A DNA stretch of 64,000 nt. It comes from Pigmentiphaga litoralis. Its GTDB lineage: Bacteria; Pseudomonadota; Gammaproteobacteria; Burkholderiales; Burkholderiaceae_B. This document shows, piece after piece, positions 1 to 8,376 of the stretch; the stretch's first letter is position 1; every line of letters starts with the position of its first letter. The notes under the pieces were generated by a model, which was not told where the DNA came from, ran no database searches, and saw nothing but the letters and a program-made list of their open reading frames with translations. Made by a program: the position numbers and the translations under genes. Location of the stretch: contig NZ_BMXQ01000001.1 in the NCBI RefSeq assembly GCF_014651835.1, positions 2,246,801 to 2,310,800 of the forward strand, read 5' to 3'.

Positions 1-311
1 TCCTGCAGTGCCGCGGCGTGCTGCTTGTAGACCTCCCGCACCGCTTCGCCGATCAGGCGTGCCGCCTCGAACATGGTCGGCACGGTCCACAGGGTCTGGC
101 CCCCGGGGTGGGTCGGCTCGGTCAGCAGTTGCACCACCGATTGCGTCAGGGCGAGGTTCCCCGCCGTCATCAGCACGAGCACGCGTTCGCCGGGCTGCTC
201 GAACACGGCCATCTTGCGAAAGGTGCTGACGTGATCGACGCCGGCGTTGGTCCGGGTATCCGACAGGAACACGAGGCCGTCGGACACGCTCATTGCGACA
301 CAGTAAGTCAT
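1..311 (-). CDS. Anbu proteasome-type peptidase, 5' part
   Basis: The reverse strand from an ATG at 311 reads MTYCVAMSVSDGLVFLSDTR and continues open to the window edge, giving 103 residues of a protein whose 3' end lies outside. The start matches Anbu (COG3484), a bacterial relative of HslV and proteasome beta subunits. In this fold Thr2, exposed by Met removal, is the expected N-terminal nucleophile. The segment TNAGVDHVSTFRKM fits the family well. It is the last visible gene of an operon with ATP-grasp, alpha-E and transglutaminase-like genes, 112 nt after the stop of the latter; this partnership is a known conserved neighbourhood. The substrate is unknown for the family. Confidence 0.9.
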   Translation of the reverse strand, partial: MTYCVAMSVSDGLVFLSDTRTNAGVDHVSTFRKMAVFEQPGERVLVLMTAGNLALTQSVVQLLTEPTHPGGQTLWTVPTMFEAARLIGEAVREVYKQHAAALQ

Positions 312-423
312 GGTCTGGGAAAACAAAGGGAACGCGATGGACCGACCATTCTACCGTCTGTCGCGCCCGATGCTGAACCGTAGCAACACGGCGCCGACGC
401 CCTGTGGCGTCATTGCCATGAGA

Positions 424-1239
424 CTAGAAGCTCTTGACCACGACCTGGACCGAAACGTCCACCGACAAAGTCTCGTTGCCGCCCCCGACGCGCATGCCGC
501 GCAGCGGCGCCGCCGCCGCATAATCACGACCCACGGCCAGCCGGCAATATTGCTCGCTGGCAAACTGGCCTTGCGTGACGTCGACCGAAATCCAGCCACA
601 ATCTTCAAGCCAGACGTCAACCCAGGCGTGGCTGGCAGCCTGTTCGCCGATCTCGGGCGCGTTGCTGGTTTCAAGGTAGCCACTGACATACCGCGCCGGC
701 AGGTTGCGCGCGCGGCAGCAGGCGATGAACAGGTGCGCGTGATCCTGGCACACGCCCTTGCCCTGCGCCAGGGCTTCGGCCGCCGTGCCGGTGACTTCGG
801 TTGACCCGGTCTGGTAGGCCACCTTGCCGCGGATGGTCTGGGCAAGGTTGACCAGAGACGACGGCGACTTCAGGTCACCCATGCCGTTGGCCAGATCCAG
901 GATTGCAGGATCGACTTCCGTCAGCGGCGTCGTGCACGTGAAGTGCTCGAGCGGAATCCGCCCGGGGCCTTCGAGCAGACGGCCGTCCTGCAACGGCGTC
1001 GTCTCGACTTCGCCGGTGGCGGTAAAGGTCATCTCGGTGATCGGCCGCGTGAGAACGAGTGTCTGCAGCGTGTTGCCGTAGGCGTCGAGTGAGGTGTTCA
1101 GCTTGCCCGGCACCGACAGGTCCCAGTTGGCGACGAACTGCGTCGGCGCCGAATTCGGTGTCAGCCGGATCTGCTGGATGGAATACAGCACGGGGCTGTC
1201 ATAGGTGTAGCGGGTCTGGTGGCGGATCGACAGACGCAT
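424..1239 (-). CDS. Transglutaminase-like cysteine peptidase family protein
   Basis: This 271-residue protein has the bacterial transglutaminase N-terminal beta region (MRLSIRHQTRYTYDSPV) followed by a transglutaminase-like core. The papain-like triad is visible: Cys164 in GKGVCQDHAH, His204 in ASHAWVDVW and Asp220 in WISVDVTQ. Such proteins act as proteases or amide-forming/cleaving enzymes rather than as classical cross-linkers. No signal peptide is evident, so it is probably cytoplasmic. It starts 9 nt after the alpha-E gene, so the two are surely cotranscribed. It likely works with the ATP-grasp protein and Anbu on a peptide or peptide-like tag, as proposed for this gene set; that function is inference. 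Confidence 0.9.
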   Translation of the reverse strand: MRLSIRHQTRYTYDSPVLYSIQQIRLTPNSAPTQFVANWDLSVPGKLNTSLDAYGNTLQTLVLTRPITEMTFTATGEVETTPLQDGRLLEGPGRIPLEHFTCTTPLTEVDPAILDLANGMGDLKSPSSLVNLAQTIRGKVAYQTGSTEVTGTAAEALAQGKGVCQDHAHLFIACCRARNLPARYVSGYLETSNAPEIGEQAASHAWVDVWLEDCGWISVDVTQGQFASEQYCRLAVGRDYAAAAPLRGMRVGGGNETLSVDVSVQVVVKSF

Positions 1240-1248
1240 GGGAGCCCC

Positions 1249-2202
1249 TTATACCGTCGTCGGCAGCAAGAACGTGGTGCTGATCTTGTTGCCAAGCACA
1301 TACATGCGGGCCAGGAACTGGGTGAGGTACTCGTGCAGACCTTGGTCCAGCACGTCACGAATGTCCGAGAACAGCAGTTCGGCGCGCAGCTTGCCGGCGT
1401 AGCGCTCGCATTCCATGGAGTTCTGCGTGGTCAGCATCGCAAGGTTGGTCACGACGCCGTCAAGCGATGCCAGCAGCGAACGCGGCATGGACGGATTCAG
1501 GATCAGCAGTTCCACCACCCGTTCCGGCGCGAGCACGTCGCGATAGACCTGGCGGTAGATCTCGAGCGCCGATACCGAGCTCAGGATCGACGTCCAGTAA
1601 TAGAAGTCGTCCAGCTGGGCGGCGCTGACGGTGCCGGTTTCCCGGCCACCGCTCACGAAGCGCACGTCAAGGATCCGCGCCGTGTTGTCGGCCCGTTCCA
1701 GGAAGGTGCCCAGCTGCGTGAAGTAGAAGGCGCCGTCCTGCAATGCGGTGCCCAGGGTCACGCCGCGCGACAGGTGCGAGCGGAACTTGACCCACTCGAA
1801 CAGCGCGTTGGGGTCCTGCAACCACCCGTTCTCGGCCAGGCGGTTGCCAAATTCCAGCCAGGTGTGGTTGATCGTTTCCCAGGATTCGGTCGTGATGGCG
1901 CCGCGCACGGCCCGCGCATTTTCGCGCGCTGCCTGCAGGCAGCGCAGGATGGACGACGGGTTGTCGGCATCGGTGACCATGAACCGCAGCACGTTCTCGG
2001 GCGTGAGCGCGTCATAGCGCTCGGCGAACGCCTGGCCGAGTTCGGAGATGTCCAGTACCGCACGTTGGCTGCGCAGCGCGCTTTCTTCCGATTGCGGCAG
2101 CAGCAGGGCTTTGAGGGTGACGTCGAGCATGCGCGCGGTGTTCTCTGCGCGTTCCATGTATCGGGCCATCCAGAACAGATGATCGGCGGTTCGACTCAGC
2201 AT
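1249..2202 (-). CDS. Alpha-E domain-containing protein
   Basis: The 317-residue product begins MLSRTADHLFWMARYMERAE, the typical opening of alpha-E proteins, an all-helical family of unknown biochemical function that nearly always accompanies a circularly permuted ATP-grasp gene. The sequence is rich in helix-forming stretches with conserved RAENTAR and SRGVTLGTA motifs and shows no signal peptide or membrane segment. Only one nucleotide separates it from the ATP-grasp stop codon, and the transglutaminase-like gene follows after 9 nt. Comparative work predicts a role in synthesis of a peptide-like modification, but no reaction can be assigned from the sequence. Confidence 0.9.
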   Translation of the reverse strand: MLSRTADHLFWMARYMERAENTARMLDVTLKALLLPQSEESALRSQRAVLDISELGQAFAERYDALTPENVLRFMVTDADNPSSILRCLQAARENARAVRGAITTESWETINHTWLEFGNRLAENGWLQDPNALFEWVKFRSHLSRGVTLGTALQDGAFYFTQLGTFLERADNTARILDVRFVSGGRETGTVSAAQLDDFYYWTSILSSVSALEIYRQVYRDVLAPERVVELLILNPSMPRSLLASLDGVVTNLAMLTTQNSMECERYAGKLRAELLFSDIRDVLDQGLHEYLTQFLARMYVLGNKISTTFLLPTTV

Positions 2203-2203
2203 C

Positions 2204-3622
2204 TTATTTCTCGGTAATCCACGTGTCTTTCGTTCCCCCGCCCTGCGACGAGTTCACCACCAGCGAGCCTTCGCGCAGCGCCACCCGGGTCAGGCCGCCC
2301 GCGACCATCGACACGTTCTTTCCCGACAGCACGAAGGGGCGAAGGTCGATGTGGCGCGGGGCAACGCCCGATTCCACGAAGGTGGGGCAGGACGACAGCG
2401 CAAGGGTGGGCTGGGCGATGTAGCCGTTGGGCCGGGCGATGAGCCGGGCACGGAAGGCTTCGATCTCGGCCTTGGACGAGGTCGGACCGACCAGCATGCC
2501 GTAGCCGCCTGCACCGTGGACTTCCTTGACGACGAGCTCCGGCAGGTTGGCCAGCACGTACGACAGTTCGTCGGGCTTGCGGCACTGCCAGGTCGGCACG
2601 TTCTTGAGAATGGGTTCTTCGGACAGGTAGAACTTCACCATGTCGGGCACGAAAGGATAGATGGACTTGTCATCGGCGACGCCAGTGCCGATGGCATTGG
2701 CCAGCGCGACGCGGCCGGCGCGATACACCGACAGCAGTCCCGGCACACCCAGCGCGGAGTCGGCGCGGAAGGCAAGCGGATCGAGGAAGTCGTCGTCCAG
2801 GCGGCGGTAGATCACGTCGACGCGCTTCGGGCCGCGCGTGGTGCGCATGAACACGCTGTTGTCGTCGACGAACAGGTCCTGCCCCTGGACCAGTTCCACG
2901 CCCATCTGCTGCGCCAGAAACGCATGCTCGAAGTACGCCGAGTTGTACATGCCCGGGGTCAGCACGACGACCGTGGGATCGTCGACGCCGCTGGGCGCCA
3001 CCGACCGCAGGCTTTCCAGCAGCAGGTCGGGGTAGTGGGCCACCGGCGCGACCTTGTTCTGCACGAACAGCTCGGGGAACAACCGCATCATCATCTTGCG
3101 GTTTTCCAGCATGTAGGACACGCCCGAGGGCACGCGCAGATTGTCTTCCAGCACGTAGAAGGTGCCGTCGTTGTCGCCGCCGGCCTTGACGATGTCGACG
3201 CCGGCCACATGGGCATAGATGTCACGCGGCACCGACACGCCCTGCATTTCCGGACGGTACTGAGCGTTGGTATAAACCTGCTCGGCCGGAATCACGCCTG
3301 CGCGGACAATGCGGCGGTCGTGATAGACGTCGTGGATGAACATGTTGAGGGCGCGGACCCGCTGCGCGAGACCGTCGCGGAGCAGGCTCCATTCGTCGCC
3401 CGGAATGATCCGGGGGATCAGGTCGAACGGGATCAACCTTTCGGTGCCGCCCGCGTCCCCATCGACCGCGAAGGTGATTCCGACACGTCGGAAAACAAGG
3501 TCGGCTTCCGCCCGCTTGCGCGCCATCGTCTCGGGAGACTGGCGGGAGAGCCAAGCGCCGAAGCGCTCGTAATGCTGGCGGACCTTACCTTCTTCGAACT
3601 GCATTTCGTTGTAAGACCGCAT
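2204..3622 (-). CDS. Circularly permuted type 2 ATP-grasp protein
   Basis: The 472-residue protein carries the circularly permuted ATP-grasp arrangement (formerly DUF404/DUF407/DUF403): VRQHYERFG near the N terminus, IPFDLIPRIIPGDEW, PSGVSYMLENRKMM, the acidic DVIYRRLDDDFLDP segment and ELVVKEVHGAGGYGMLVGP, a nucleotide-binding-type lysine/glycine loop. ATP-grasp enzymes of this kind are amidoligases that join a carboxylate to an amine using ATP. It is the first gene of the operon. The ATG at 3622 was used; an in-frame ATG at 3604 is an alternative, since some relatives begin near that point. The acceptor and donor are not known. Confidence 0.9.
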   Translation of the reverse strand: MRSYNEMQFEEGKVRQHYERFGAWLSRQSPETMARKRAEADLVFRRVGITFAVDGDAGGTERLIPFDLIPRIIPGDEWSLLRDGLAQRVRALNMFIHDVYHDRRIVRAGVIPAEQVYTNAQYRPEMQGVSVPRDIYAHVAGVDIVKAGGDNDGTFYVLEDNLRVPSGVSYMLENRKMMMRLFPELFVQNKVAPVAHYPDLLLESLRSVAPSGVDDPTVVVLTPGMYNSAYFEHAFLAQQMGVELVQGQDLFVDDNSVFMRTTRGPKRVDVIYRRLDDDFLDPLAFRADSALGVPGLLSVYRAGRVALANAIGTGVADDKSIYPFVPDMVKFYLSEEPILKNVPTWQCRKPDELSYVLANLPELVVKEVHGAGGYGMLVGPTSSKAEIEAFRARLIARPNGYIAQPTLALSSCPTFVESGVAPRHIDLRPFVLSGKNVSMVAGGLTRVALREGSLVVNSSQGGGTKDTWITEK

Positions 3623-3910
3623 CGTGTGCCTTTCGCCTTTCGCGCTCTGCGCAATGTGACTTTTCTACTAAAGCAAAGGCCGTACCCGTTCGTCGTGCAC
3701 GTTTTGCCACAGCTGCGCACCATCGGGAGGCGTGGGTGCCCGTCCCCCTGCACCACGTGTCCTCATCATAAGCTGGGCAGCACCACCTTGGTTACACAAT
3801 TACCGGCGGCATACGCAAAAGTCAGGGCGAAATGATTACGGAATATTGCCGCTCGCCAGGGGCTCACCGGAATCGAGAAATCGTGCTAAGTCGCAGGCCT
3901 GACCGCAAGG
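3623..3910. other. Intergenic region upstream of the ATP-grasp operon
   Basis: This 288-bp stretch separates the operon start from the 3' end of the guanine deaminase gene and shows no convincing coding sequence. On the reverse strand TATGAT at 3770-3765 would be a good -10 box, but the hexamer 17 nt upstream is weak, so any promoter there would need an activator or be approximate. It would give a leader of about 135 nt. No clear hairpin or repeat is visible. Confidence 0.35.
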
Positions 3911-5317
3911 TCAGCCGGGGATACCGGGGTAGCGTTCGGTCTGTGGCGACGGGGCAAGGGCGCTCGGCTCGGCCGCATAACGGAAAGGCTCGTCACGCGC
4001 GCTGTCGTACACCGGCACGCCCGCCACGTAGGTGGCTCTGACCGCCCGGTCGTCGCCCAGCGTCATCAGCACGAACAGCTTTTCCAGGATGTCCTGGGTA
4101 AAGCCCATGCGGAACGCGATCAGCGGCGTCGGCGCCAGATCGAGCACGACCAGGTCGGCGTCGTAACCCGGCGCGACCGACCCCAGGGAGTCCTGCAGAT
4201 AAAGCGCTTCGGCACCTCCCCGCGTTGCAAGATAGAAAGCATGCGCTGCCGTGAGCCGGCCGTGCGCCATCTGCGACACCTTGTAGGCTTCGTTCAGGGT
4301 GTGCAAGGTGCTGAAGCTGGTGCCCGCGCCGATGTCCGAGCCAATGCCCACGCGTACCGGGCGGGCGGTCTGCTTGGCCTGGGTCATTTTGAAAAGGCCG
4401 CTGCCCAGGAACAGGTTGGAAGTCGGGCAATGCGCCAGGGCCGACCCGGTGCGGTGGCAGCACGCAAAGTCGACTTCGTCCATATGCACCGCGTGGCCAA
4501 AGATGGCGCGCGGGCCGGTCAGGCCGGCATGGTCATACACGTCCAGATAGCTGGAGCGCTGCGGAAACAGATCGCGCACCCATTCGATCTCCCCGGTGTT
4601 TTCGGCAAGATGGGTCTGCATATAGGTGCCCGGATGTTCTTTCCACAGCCTGCCGGCGGCCGCCAGTTGGTCGTCGGTGGACGATGCGGCAAAGCGCGGC
4701 GTGATGCAGTACAGCTGCCGGCCGCGGCCATGCCACTTTTCAAGCAAGGCTTTGGATTCGTCGTAGCCGCGCTCGGCCGTGTCGAGCAGCGCATCGGGCG
4801 CATGCCGGTCCATCAGCACCTTGCCCGCGATCATCCGGGTATTGAAACGTTCGGACTCTTCGAACAGCGCATCCACCGATTCGGGGTGCACGGTGCAATA
4901 GACCGCGGCGGTCGTGGTTCCGGCGCGCAGCAGCTCACGCAGGAACACGCGCGACACCCTATCGGCGTGCGACTTGTCGGCAAACTGCTGTTCGGCGATG
5001 AAGGTGTATTTGTTCAACCATTCGAGCAGCTGCTCGCCAAACGCGCCAATCATCTGCGTCTGGGGATAGTGCACATGGCAGTCGATGAACCCGGCACAGA
5101 TCAGGCTGTCGGGGTAGTGAGTGATCGGGACGCGCGTGCCCACGGCATCGACCACGGCGTCCGCCCCTGCATCCGAATACGGATCGACCGATACGATCTT
5201 GCCGTCCGCCATCACCACCAGGGCGTCTTCAAGATATCGGTAGCTGTTGGCCGGATCGACCAGGAACGGGTCCTGATGAAAAGTAATGACCGAGCTGCGC
5301 AATGCCGTGACAGTCAT
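3911..5317 (-). CDS. guaD: Guanine deaminase
   Basis: The 468-residue amidohydrolase matches guanine deaminase, which converts guanine to xanthine and ammonia in the cytosol. Metal-binding His81 and His83 lie in GFIDCHVHYPQTQ, a signature that with FGEQLLEWLNKYTF separates GuaD from other amidohydrolases. Further ligands are expected in QTHLAENTGEI, in FGHAVHMDE and at the Asp of GIGSDIGAG. The length is close to the family norm of about 440. The gene stands alone: its neighbours point to other functions, and no xanthine dehydrogenase with purine-type context is adjacent. Its promoter region is bracketed by a perfect inverted repeat. Confidence 0.93.
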   Translation of the reverse strand: MTVTALRSSVITFHQDPFLVDPANSYRYLEDALVVMADGKIVSVDPYSDAGADAVVDAVGTRVPITHYPDSLICAGFIDCHVHYPQTQMIGAFGEQLLEWLNKYTFIAEQQFADKSHADRVSRVFLRELLRAGTTTAAVYCTVHPESVDALFEESERFNTRMIAGKVLMDRHAPDALLDTAERGYDESKALLEKWHGRGRQLYCITPRFAASSTDDQLAAAGRLWKEHPGTYMQTHLAENTGEIEWVRDLFPQRSSYLDVYDHAGLTGPRAIFGHAVHMDEVDFACCHRTGSALAHCPTSNLFLGSGLFKMTQAKQTARPVRVGIGSDIGAGTSFSTLHTLNEAYKVSQMAHGRLTAAHAFYLATRGGAEALYLQDSLGSVAPGYDADLVVLDLAPTPLIAFRMGFTQDILEKLFVLMTLGDDRAVRATYVAGVPVYDSARDEPFRYAAEPSALAPSPQTERYPGIPG

Positions 5318-5326
5318 GGCGGTGTC

Positions 5327-5399
5327 CTCATGAAGCGCTCTGCTAGCGACGTGGCGTAAGTGCGGCCAGTGTAGAAGAGTTCGGCGTGCGCTTCATGAG
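5327..5399. repeat. 12-bp inverted repeat flanking the guaD leader region
   Basis: CTCATGAAGCGC at 5327-5338 recurs as its exact reverse complement GCGCTTCATGAG at 5388-5399, 49 nt apart. Each arm contains the palindromic core TCATGA. The left arm starts 9 nt upstream of the guaD ATG and the right arm lies between guaD and the alkene reductase stop. Paired operators for one regulator or a long-loop RNA hairpin are both possible. Confidence 0.6.
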
Positions 5400-5421
5400 A
5401 ACGGCAGCCCGGTCCGCGGGA

Positions 5422-6477
5422 TCAGCCCAGTGCGGGGTAGTCCACGTAGCCTTCGGCGGTCGGTGCGTAGAAGGTTTCCGGCTTGGGCGTATTGAGTTCC
5501 GCCTTCAGTTCGAAACGCTTGGGCAGGTCGGGGTTGGCGATGAACAGCTGGCCAAATGCCACCGCGTCGGCTTCGCCGGCATCCAGCGTGCGCTGGGCAT
5601 CTTCCTGCGTGAACTTTTCGTTGGCCACGTAAAGGCCACCGAACGCTTCCTTGAGCTGCGGGCCAAGGCGCGGCGAGTCGAGCGATTCGCGCGCGCAAAT
5701 GAACGCGATCTTGCGTTTGCCCAGTTCACGAGCCACATAGCCGAAGGTCTCGCCCAGATTGGAGTCGCTGGTGTCGTGCGAATCGCTGCGCGGCGCGAGG
5801 TGCATGCCGACGCGCGAAGCGCCCCACACGTCGATGCACGCATCGGTGATCTCGAGCATCAGGCGCGCGCGGTTTTCGACCGAGCCACCATAGGCGTCCG
5901 TGCGTTTGTTCACGCCATCCTGCAGGAACTGGTCCAGCAGGTAGCCGTTGGCGCCATGGATCTCGACACCGTCGAAGCCGGCACGCCTGGCGTTTTCGGC
6001 GCCCTTGCGGAACGCGGCCACCACACCGGGGATCTCGTCAATCGACAGTTCACGCGGCGTGACATATTCCTTCTTGGGGCGGACGAGGCTGACGTGGCCG
6101 GCCGGCGCAATGGCGCTGGGGGCGACGGGCAATTCGCCATTCAGGAAGATGGGATCGGAGATACGGCCCACATGCCAGAGCTGCAGGAAGATCGTGCCGC
6201 CCTTGGCGTGCACGGCGTCGGTGATCCGCTTCCAGCCTTCGACCTGTTCGTCGGACCAGATGCCCGGGGTGTCGGCATAGCCCACGCCTTGTGGCGTGAC
6301 GGCGGTGGCTTCGGACAGGATCAGCCCGGCGCTGGCGCGTTGGACGTAGTACTCCTTCATCAGGTCATTGGGCACACGGCCTTCGCCGACGGCGCGCGAG
6401 CGGGTCAGCGGCGCCATGAAAATGCGGTTGCGCAGGGTAAGGTCACCAACGGTGATCGGGTCGAACAAGGTGGGCAT
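5422..6477 (-). CDS. nemA: Old yellow enzyme family alkene reductase (NemA-like)
   Basis: The 351-residue FMN protein reduces activated C=C bonds (enals, enones, maleimides) and often nitro compounds with NAD(P)H. It begins MPTLFDPITVGDLTLRNRI, the standard OYE opening. The FMN and substrate-binding residues are visible in LFLQLWHVGR-like FLQLWHVGRIS, in EIHGANGYLLDQFL (the His/Asn pair that holds the substrate carbonyl) and in VENRARLMLEI. The C terminus VDYPAL is typical. It follows the ArsR gene by 25 nt on the same strand, so the pair is probably a self-regulated electrophile-response unit. The gene name is by family resemblance to E. coli NemA. Confidence 0.9.
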   Translation of the reverse strand: MPTLFDPITVGDLTLRNRIFMAPLTRSRAVGEGRVPNDLMKEYYVQRASAGLILSEATAVTPQGVGYADTPGIWSDEQVEGWKRITDAVHAKGGTIFLQLWHVGRISDPIFLNGELPVAPSAIAPAGHVSLVRPKKEYVTPRELSIDEIPGVVAAFRKGAENARRAGFDGVEIHGANGYLLDQFLQDGVNKRTDAYGGSVENRARLMLEITDACIDVWGASRVGMHLAPRSDSHDTSDSNLGETFGYVARELGKRKIAFICARESLDSPRLGPQLKEAFGGLYVANEKFTQEDAQRTLDAGEADAVAFGQLFIANPDLPKRFELKAELNTPKPETFYAPTAEGYVDYPALG

Positions 6478-6502
6478 GCGGATTCCAGTAATAACGCGGC
6501 GA

Positions 6503-6799
6503 TCAGAAATCGCTGTTCATGTGGTCGAGAAACGCCTGGATGACAGGTTCATTCCGCTTGAAAAACACCCATTGGCCAACACGTCGCGAGGTCACGAGTT
6601 CGGCGCGCAGCAGCGCCGCCAGGTGGACCGAGACGGTCGACTGCGACAGTCCCGTGCGTTCGTCGATCATGCCTGCGCACACGCCGAATTCCAGCGGATG
6701 CTCCTGCATGGCGAAGTACGCTTCGGGCGTCTTGAGCCAAGCCAGGATCTGTCTCCGGACTGGATTGGCAAGCGCCTTGTGGATGGCGTCGATGTCCAT
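6503..6799 (-). CDS. ArsR family winged-helix transcriptional regulator
   Basis: This small regulator (98 residues from the chosen start) has the ArsR winged-helix core: HKALANPVRRQILAWL, then TGLSQSTVSVHLAALLRAEL as the recognition helix and SRRVGQWVFFKRNE as the wing. The start at 6799 (MDIDAIHKAL) was preferred because GGAAG lies just upstream; in-frame ATGs at 6811 and 6838 would add 4 or 13 residues. A single Cys (VCAGMIDERT) and no CxC metal motif make metal sensing of the ArsR/SmtB kind unlikely. It leads the operon with the alkene reductase, so it probably senses the electrophiles that enzyme removes. Confidence 0.88.
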   Translation of the reverse strand: MDIDAIHKALANPVRRQILAWLKTPEAYFAMQEHPLEFGVCAGMIDERTGLSQSTVSVHLAALLRAELVTSRRVGQWVFFKRNEPVIQAFLDHMNSDF

Positions 6800-6851
6800 G
6801 GATGCTTCCATCGTGGTGTAACGAACCTCTAATCGCAAAAGCGCTAACTAA

Positions 6852-6893
6852 ATATCGAATGATTACTAACCTAATATCGATACTCTACGATAT
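6852..6893. promoter_or_regulatory. Candidate operator of the ArsR/alkene reductase operon
   Basis: An AT-rich patch directly upstream of the ArsR gene holds a 20-bp inverted repeat, ATATCG (6874-6879) and CGATAT (6888-6893) with 8 nt between. A third ATATCGA lies at 6852-6858. The patch stands out from its GC-rich surroundings, and an autoregulatory ArsR site is the simplest reading. Confidence 0.55.
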
Positions 6894-6903
6894 GAACGGA
6901 GAA

Positions 6904-6919
6904 AACGCCAGCCGGCGTT
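6904..6919 (-). terminator. Weak stem-loop after the efflux operon
   Basis: AACGCC and GGCGTT pair around AGCC/GGCT just downstream of the outer-membrane factor stop at 6931. On the reverse strand the stem runs into a short T run (four T in all). It is a weak intrinsic terminator candidate separating the efflux operon from the ArsR gene. Confidence 0.35.
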
Positions 6920-6930
6920 GGTAAAAAAAC

Positions 6931-8376
6931 TTATCGGGCAGGTTCTGTCCAGCCGCCGCCCATGGCCCGGTACAGGTCCACCTCGGCCGTCAGCAGGTTG
7001 GTGCGGATCTGCAGCAGGCTCACTTCGGCGGTGTTGAGGGTGCGCTGCGCATCGAGTGCTTCAAGGTAGGACGCATAGCCGTTGCGCTGCCGGTTCACGG
7101 CAATCCGCAGGGCTTCGGCGGCCGCCGCGCGGCGCTCGGCGACCTGCACTTCCTGCTCGCGCAGACGTTCCACCGCAACCAGGCCATTGTTCGTTTCCGA
7201 AAAGGCATTGCGTACGGTCGACTCGTAGGCAAAGACCGCCTGGTCGCGGACCGCTGCCGATACCTCGGTCTGCGCGCGCAGCCTGCCGCCCTCGAACAAC
7301 GGCGCCAGCACGCTGCCACCGATCGACCATAAGGTGAAGGGGTTGTTCAGCAGTTGCTCCAGCGTGAAGCCCTGCACGCCCGCGCTTGCGGTCAGGCGCA
7401 GGGACGGCAGCAACTGGTCACGCGCGGCGCGCAGGCTGGCGTCGGCCGCGATCACTGCACGTTCGGCCTGGAAGATATCGGGACGGCGCCGCAGCAGTTC
7501 GGACGGCAGGCCATCGGGCAGCGGCGGCAGCCGGATGTCGCCCAGCGCCGGACCGCGCGGAATCGGCCCGGGGTTGGCGCCCACCAGAATGCTCAGCGCG
7601 TTTTCCTGCTGCTGGATCGCGCGCTGCAACTGCGGAATGGTCTCGGCAGTGGCGCGGTATTCGGACTGCGCCTGCAGCCATTCCAGGCGCGAGCTGTAGC
7701 CGGTCTCGAATTGCCGGCGCGCGAAGTCCAGGGAGCGTTGACGTGTTTCCAGCGTCGCCTGCGCCAAGGCAAGCTGGGCATCCTGTCCGCGCAACGTCAG
7801 GTAGCCGGACGCCGCCGACGCGGCCACGGAGAGTGCGGCCGCATCGGCTGCCGCCTGACGCGCTTCGGCATCGGCAAACGCCGCCTCGGTCAGCCGGCCG
7901 ATGCGGCCCCACACATCCACTTCATAGGCCGCCTGCACGCCCGCCTGATACACCGACAGTTCGCGGTCGACACCCAATGCACTGAGCGACCGGGCGCGCG
8001 TGGGCGACACCGACAGGTCCAGCGTCGGATAACGCGCGGCCTGCGCAATCCGCAGGCGCGCCTGGTATTCCTCCATGCGCGAGCGGGCCACGCGCAAGTC
8101 GCCATTGCCAGCCAATGCCCGGTCTACCAGAGCATTCAGAGCCGGGTCGCCAAAACCCGTCCACCAGGCGGCTTCGATCGGTGCCGACGGGCCGACCCGC
8201 GTGCGCCAGCCGGCGGGCACGTCAAGGGTCGATGCAGGCGGCGGCTGCGGCGGCATCGTGCATGCGGACAGGATCGCAGCCAACAGGGTGGCGGCAAGCT
8301 TGGGCCCGATGCCGATCATGCCGGTGCGTTGCAAGGCGATGCGTTGCATGCCGATGCGTTGCAAGCCGATCTTCAT
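6931..8376 (-). CDS. Outer membrane efflux lipoprotein (NodT/OprM family)
   Basis: The 481-residue protein is the TolC-like outer membrane channel of the adjacent efflux pump. After a basic start comes a lipoprotein signal ending LLAAILSAC, with lipobox Cys39. Two OEP domains follow, with the usual ALNALVDRALAGNGDLRVAR motif near residue 85 and SLLQIRTNLLTAEVDLYRAM close to the C terminus. The ATG at 8376 overlaps the TGA of the fusion-protein gene (TGATG), which argues for this start. A start at the ATG at 8319 (MIGIGPKLAATLL) would give a more normal signal peptide, because the first 20 residues are a short tandem repeat. Confidence 0.9.
   Translation of the reverse strand: MKIGLQRIGMQRIALQRTGMIGIGPKLAATLLAAILSACTMPPQPPPASTLDVPAGWRTRVGPSAPIEAAWWTGFGDPALNALVDRALAGNGDLRVARSRMEEYQARLRIAQAARYPTLDLSVSPTRARSLSALGVDRELSVYQAGVQAAYEVDVWGRIGRLTEAAFADAEARQAAADAAALSVAASAASGYLTLRGQDAQLALAQATLETRQRSLDFARRQFETGYSSRLEWLQAQSEYRATAETIPQLQRAIQQQENALSILVGANPGPIPRGPALGDIRLPPLPDGLPSELLRRRPDIFQAERAVIAADASLRAARDQLLPSLRLTASAGVQGFTLEQLLNNPFTLWSIGGSVLAPLFEGGRLRAQTEVSAAVRDQAVFAYESTVRNAFSETNNGLVAVERLREQEVQVAERRAAAAEALRIAVNRQRNGYASYLEALDAQRTLNTAEVSLLQIRTNLLTAEVDLYRAMGGGWTEPAR
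8317..8375 (-). repeat. 15-bp tandem repeat at the 5' end of the efflux lipoprotein gene
   Basis: Read on the reverse strand, units close to GGCATGCAACGCATC occur about three and a half times and encode GLQRI, GMQRI, ALQRT and GMIGI. The array lies between the overlapping ATG at 8376 and the ATG at 8319. Two of the units contain an in-frame ATG, so changes in repeat number would keep the frame. Confidence 0.65.
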
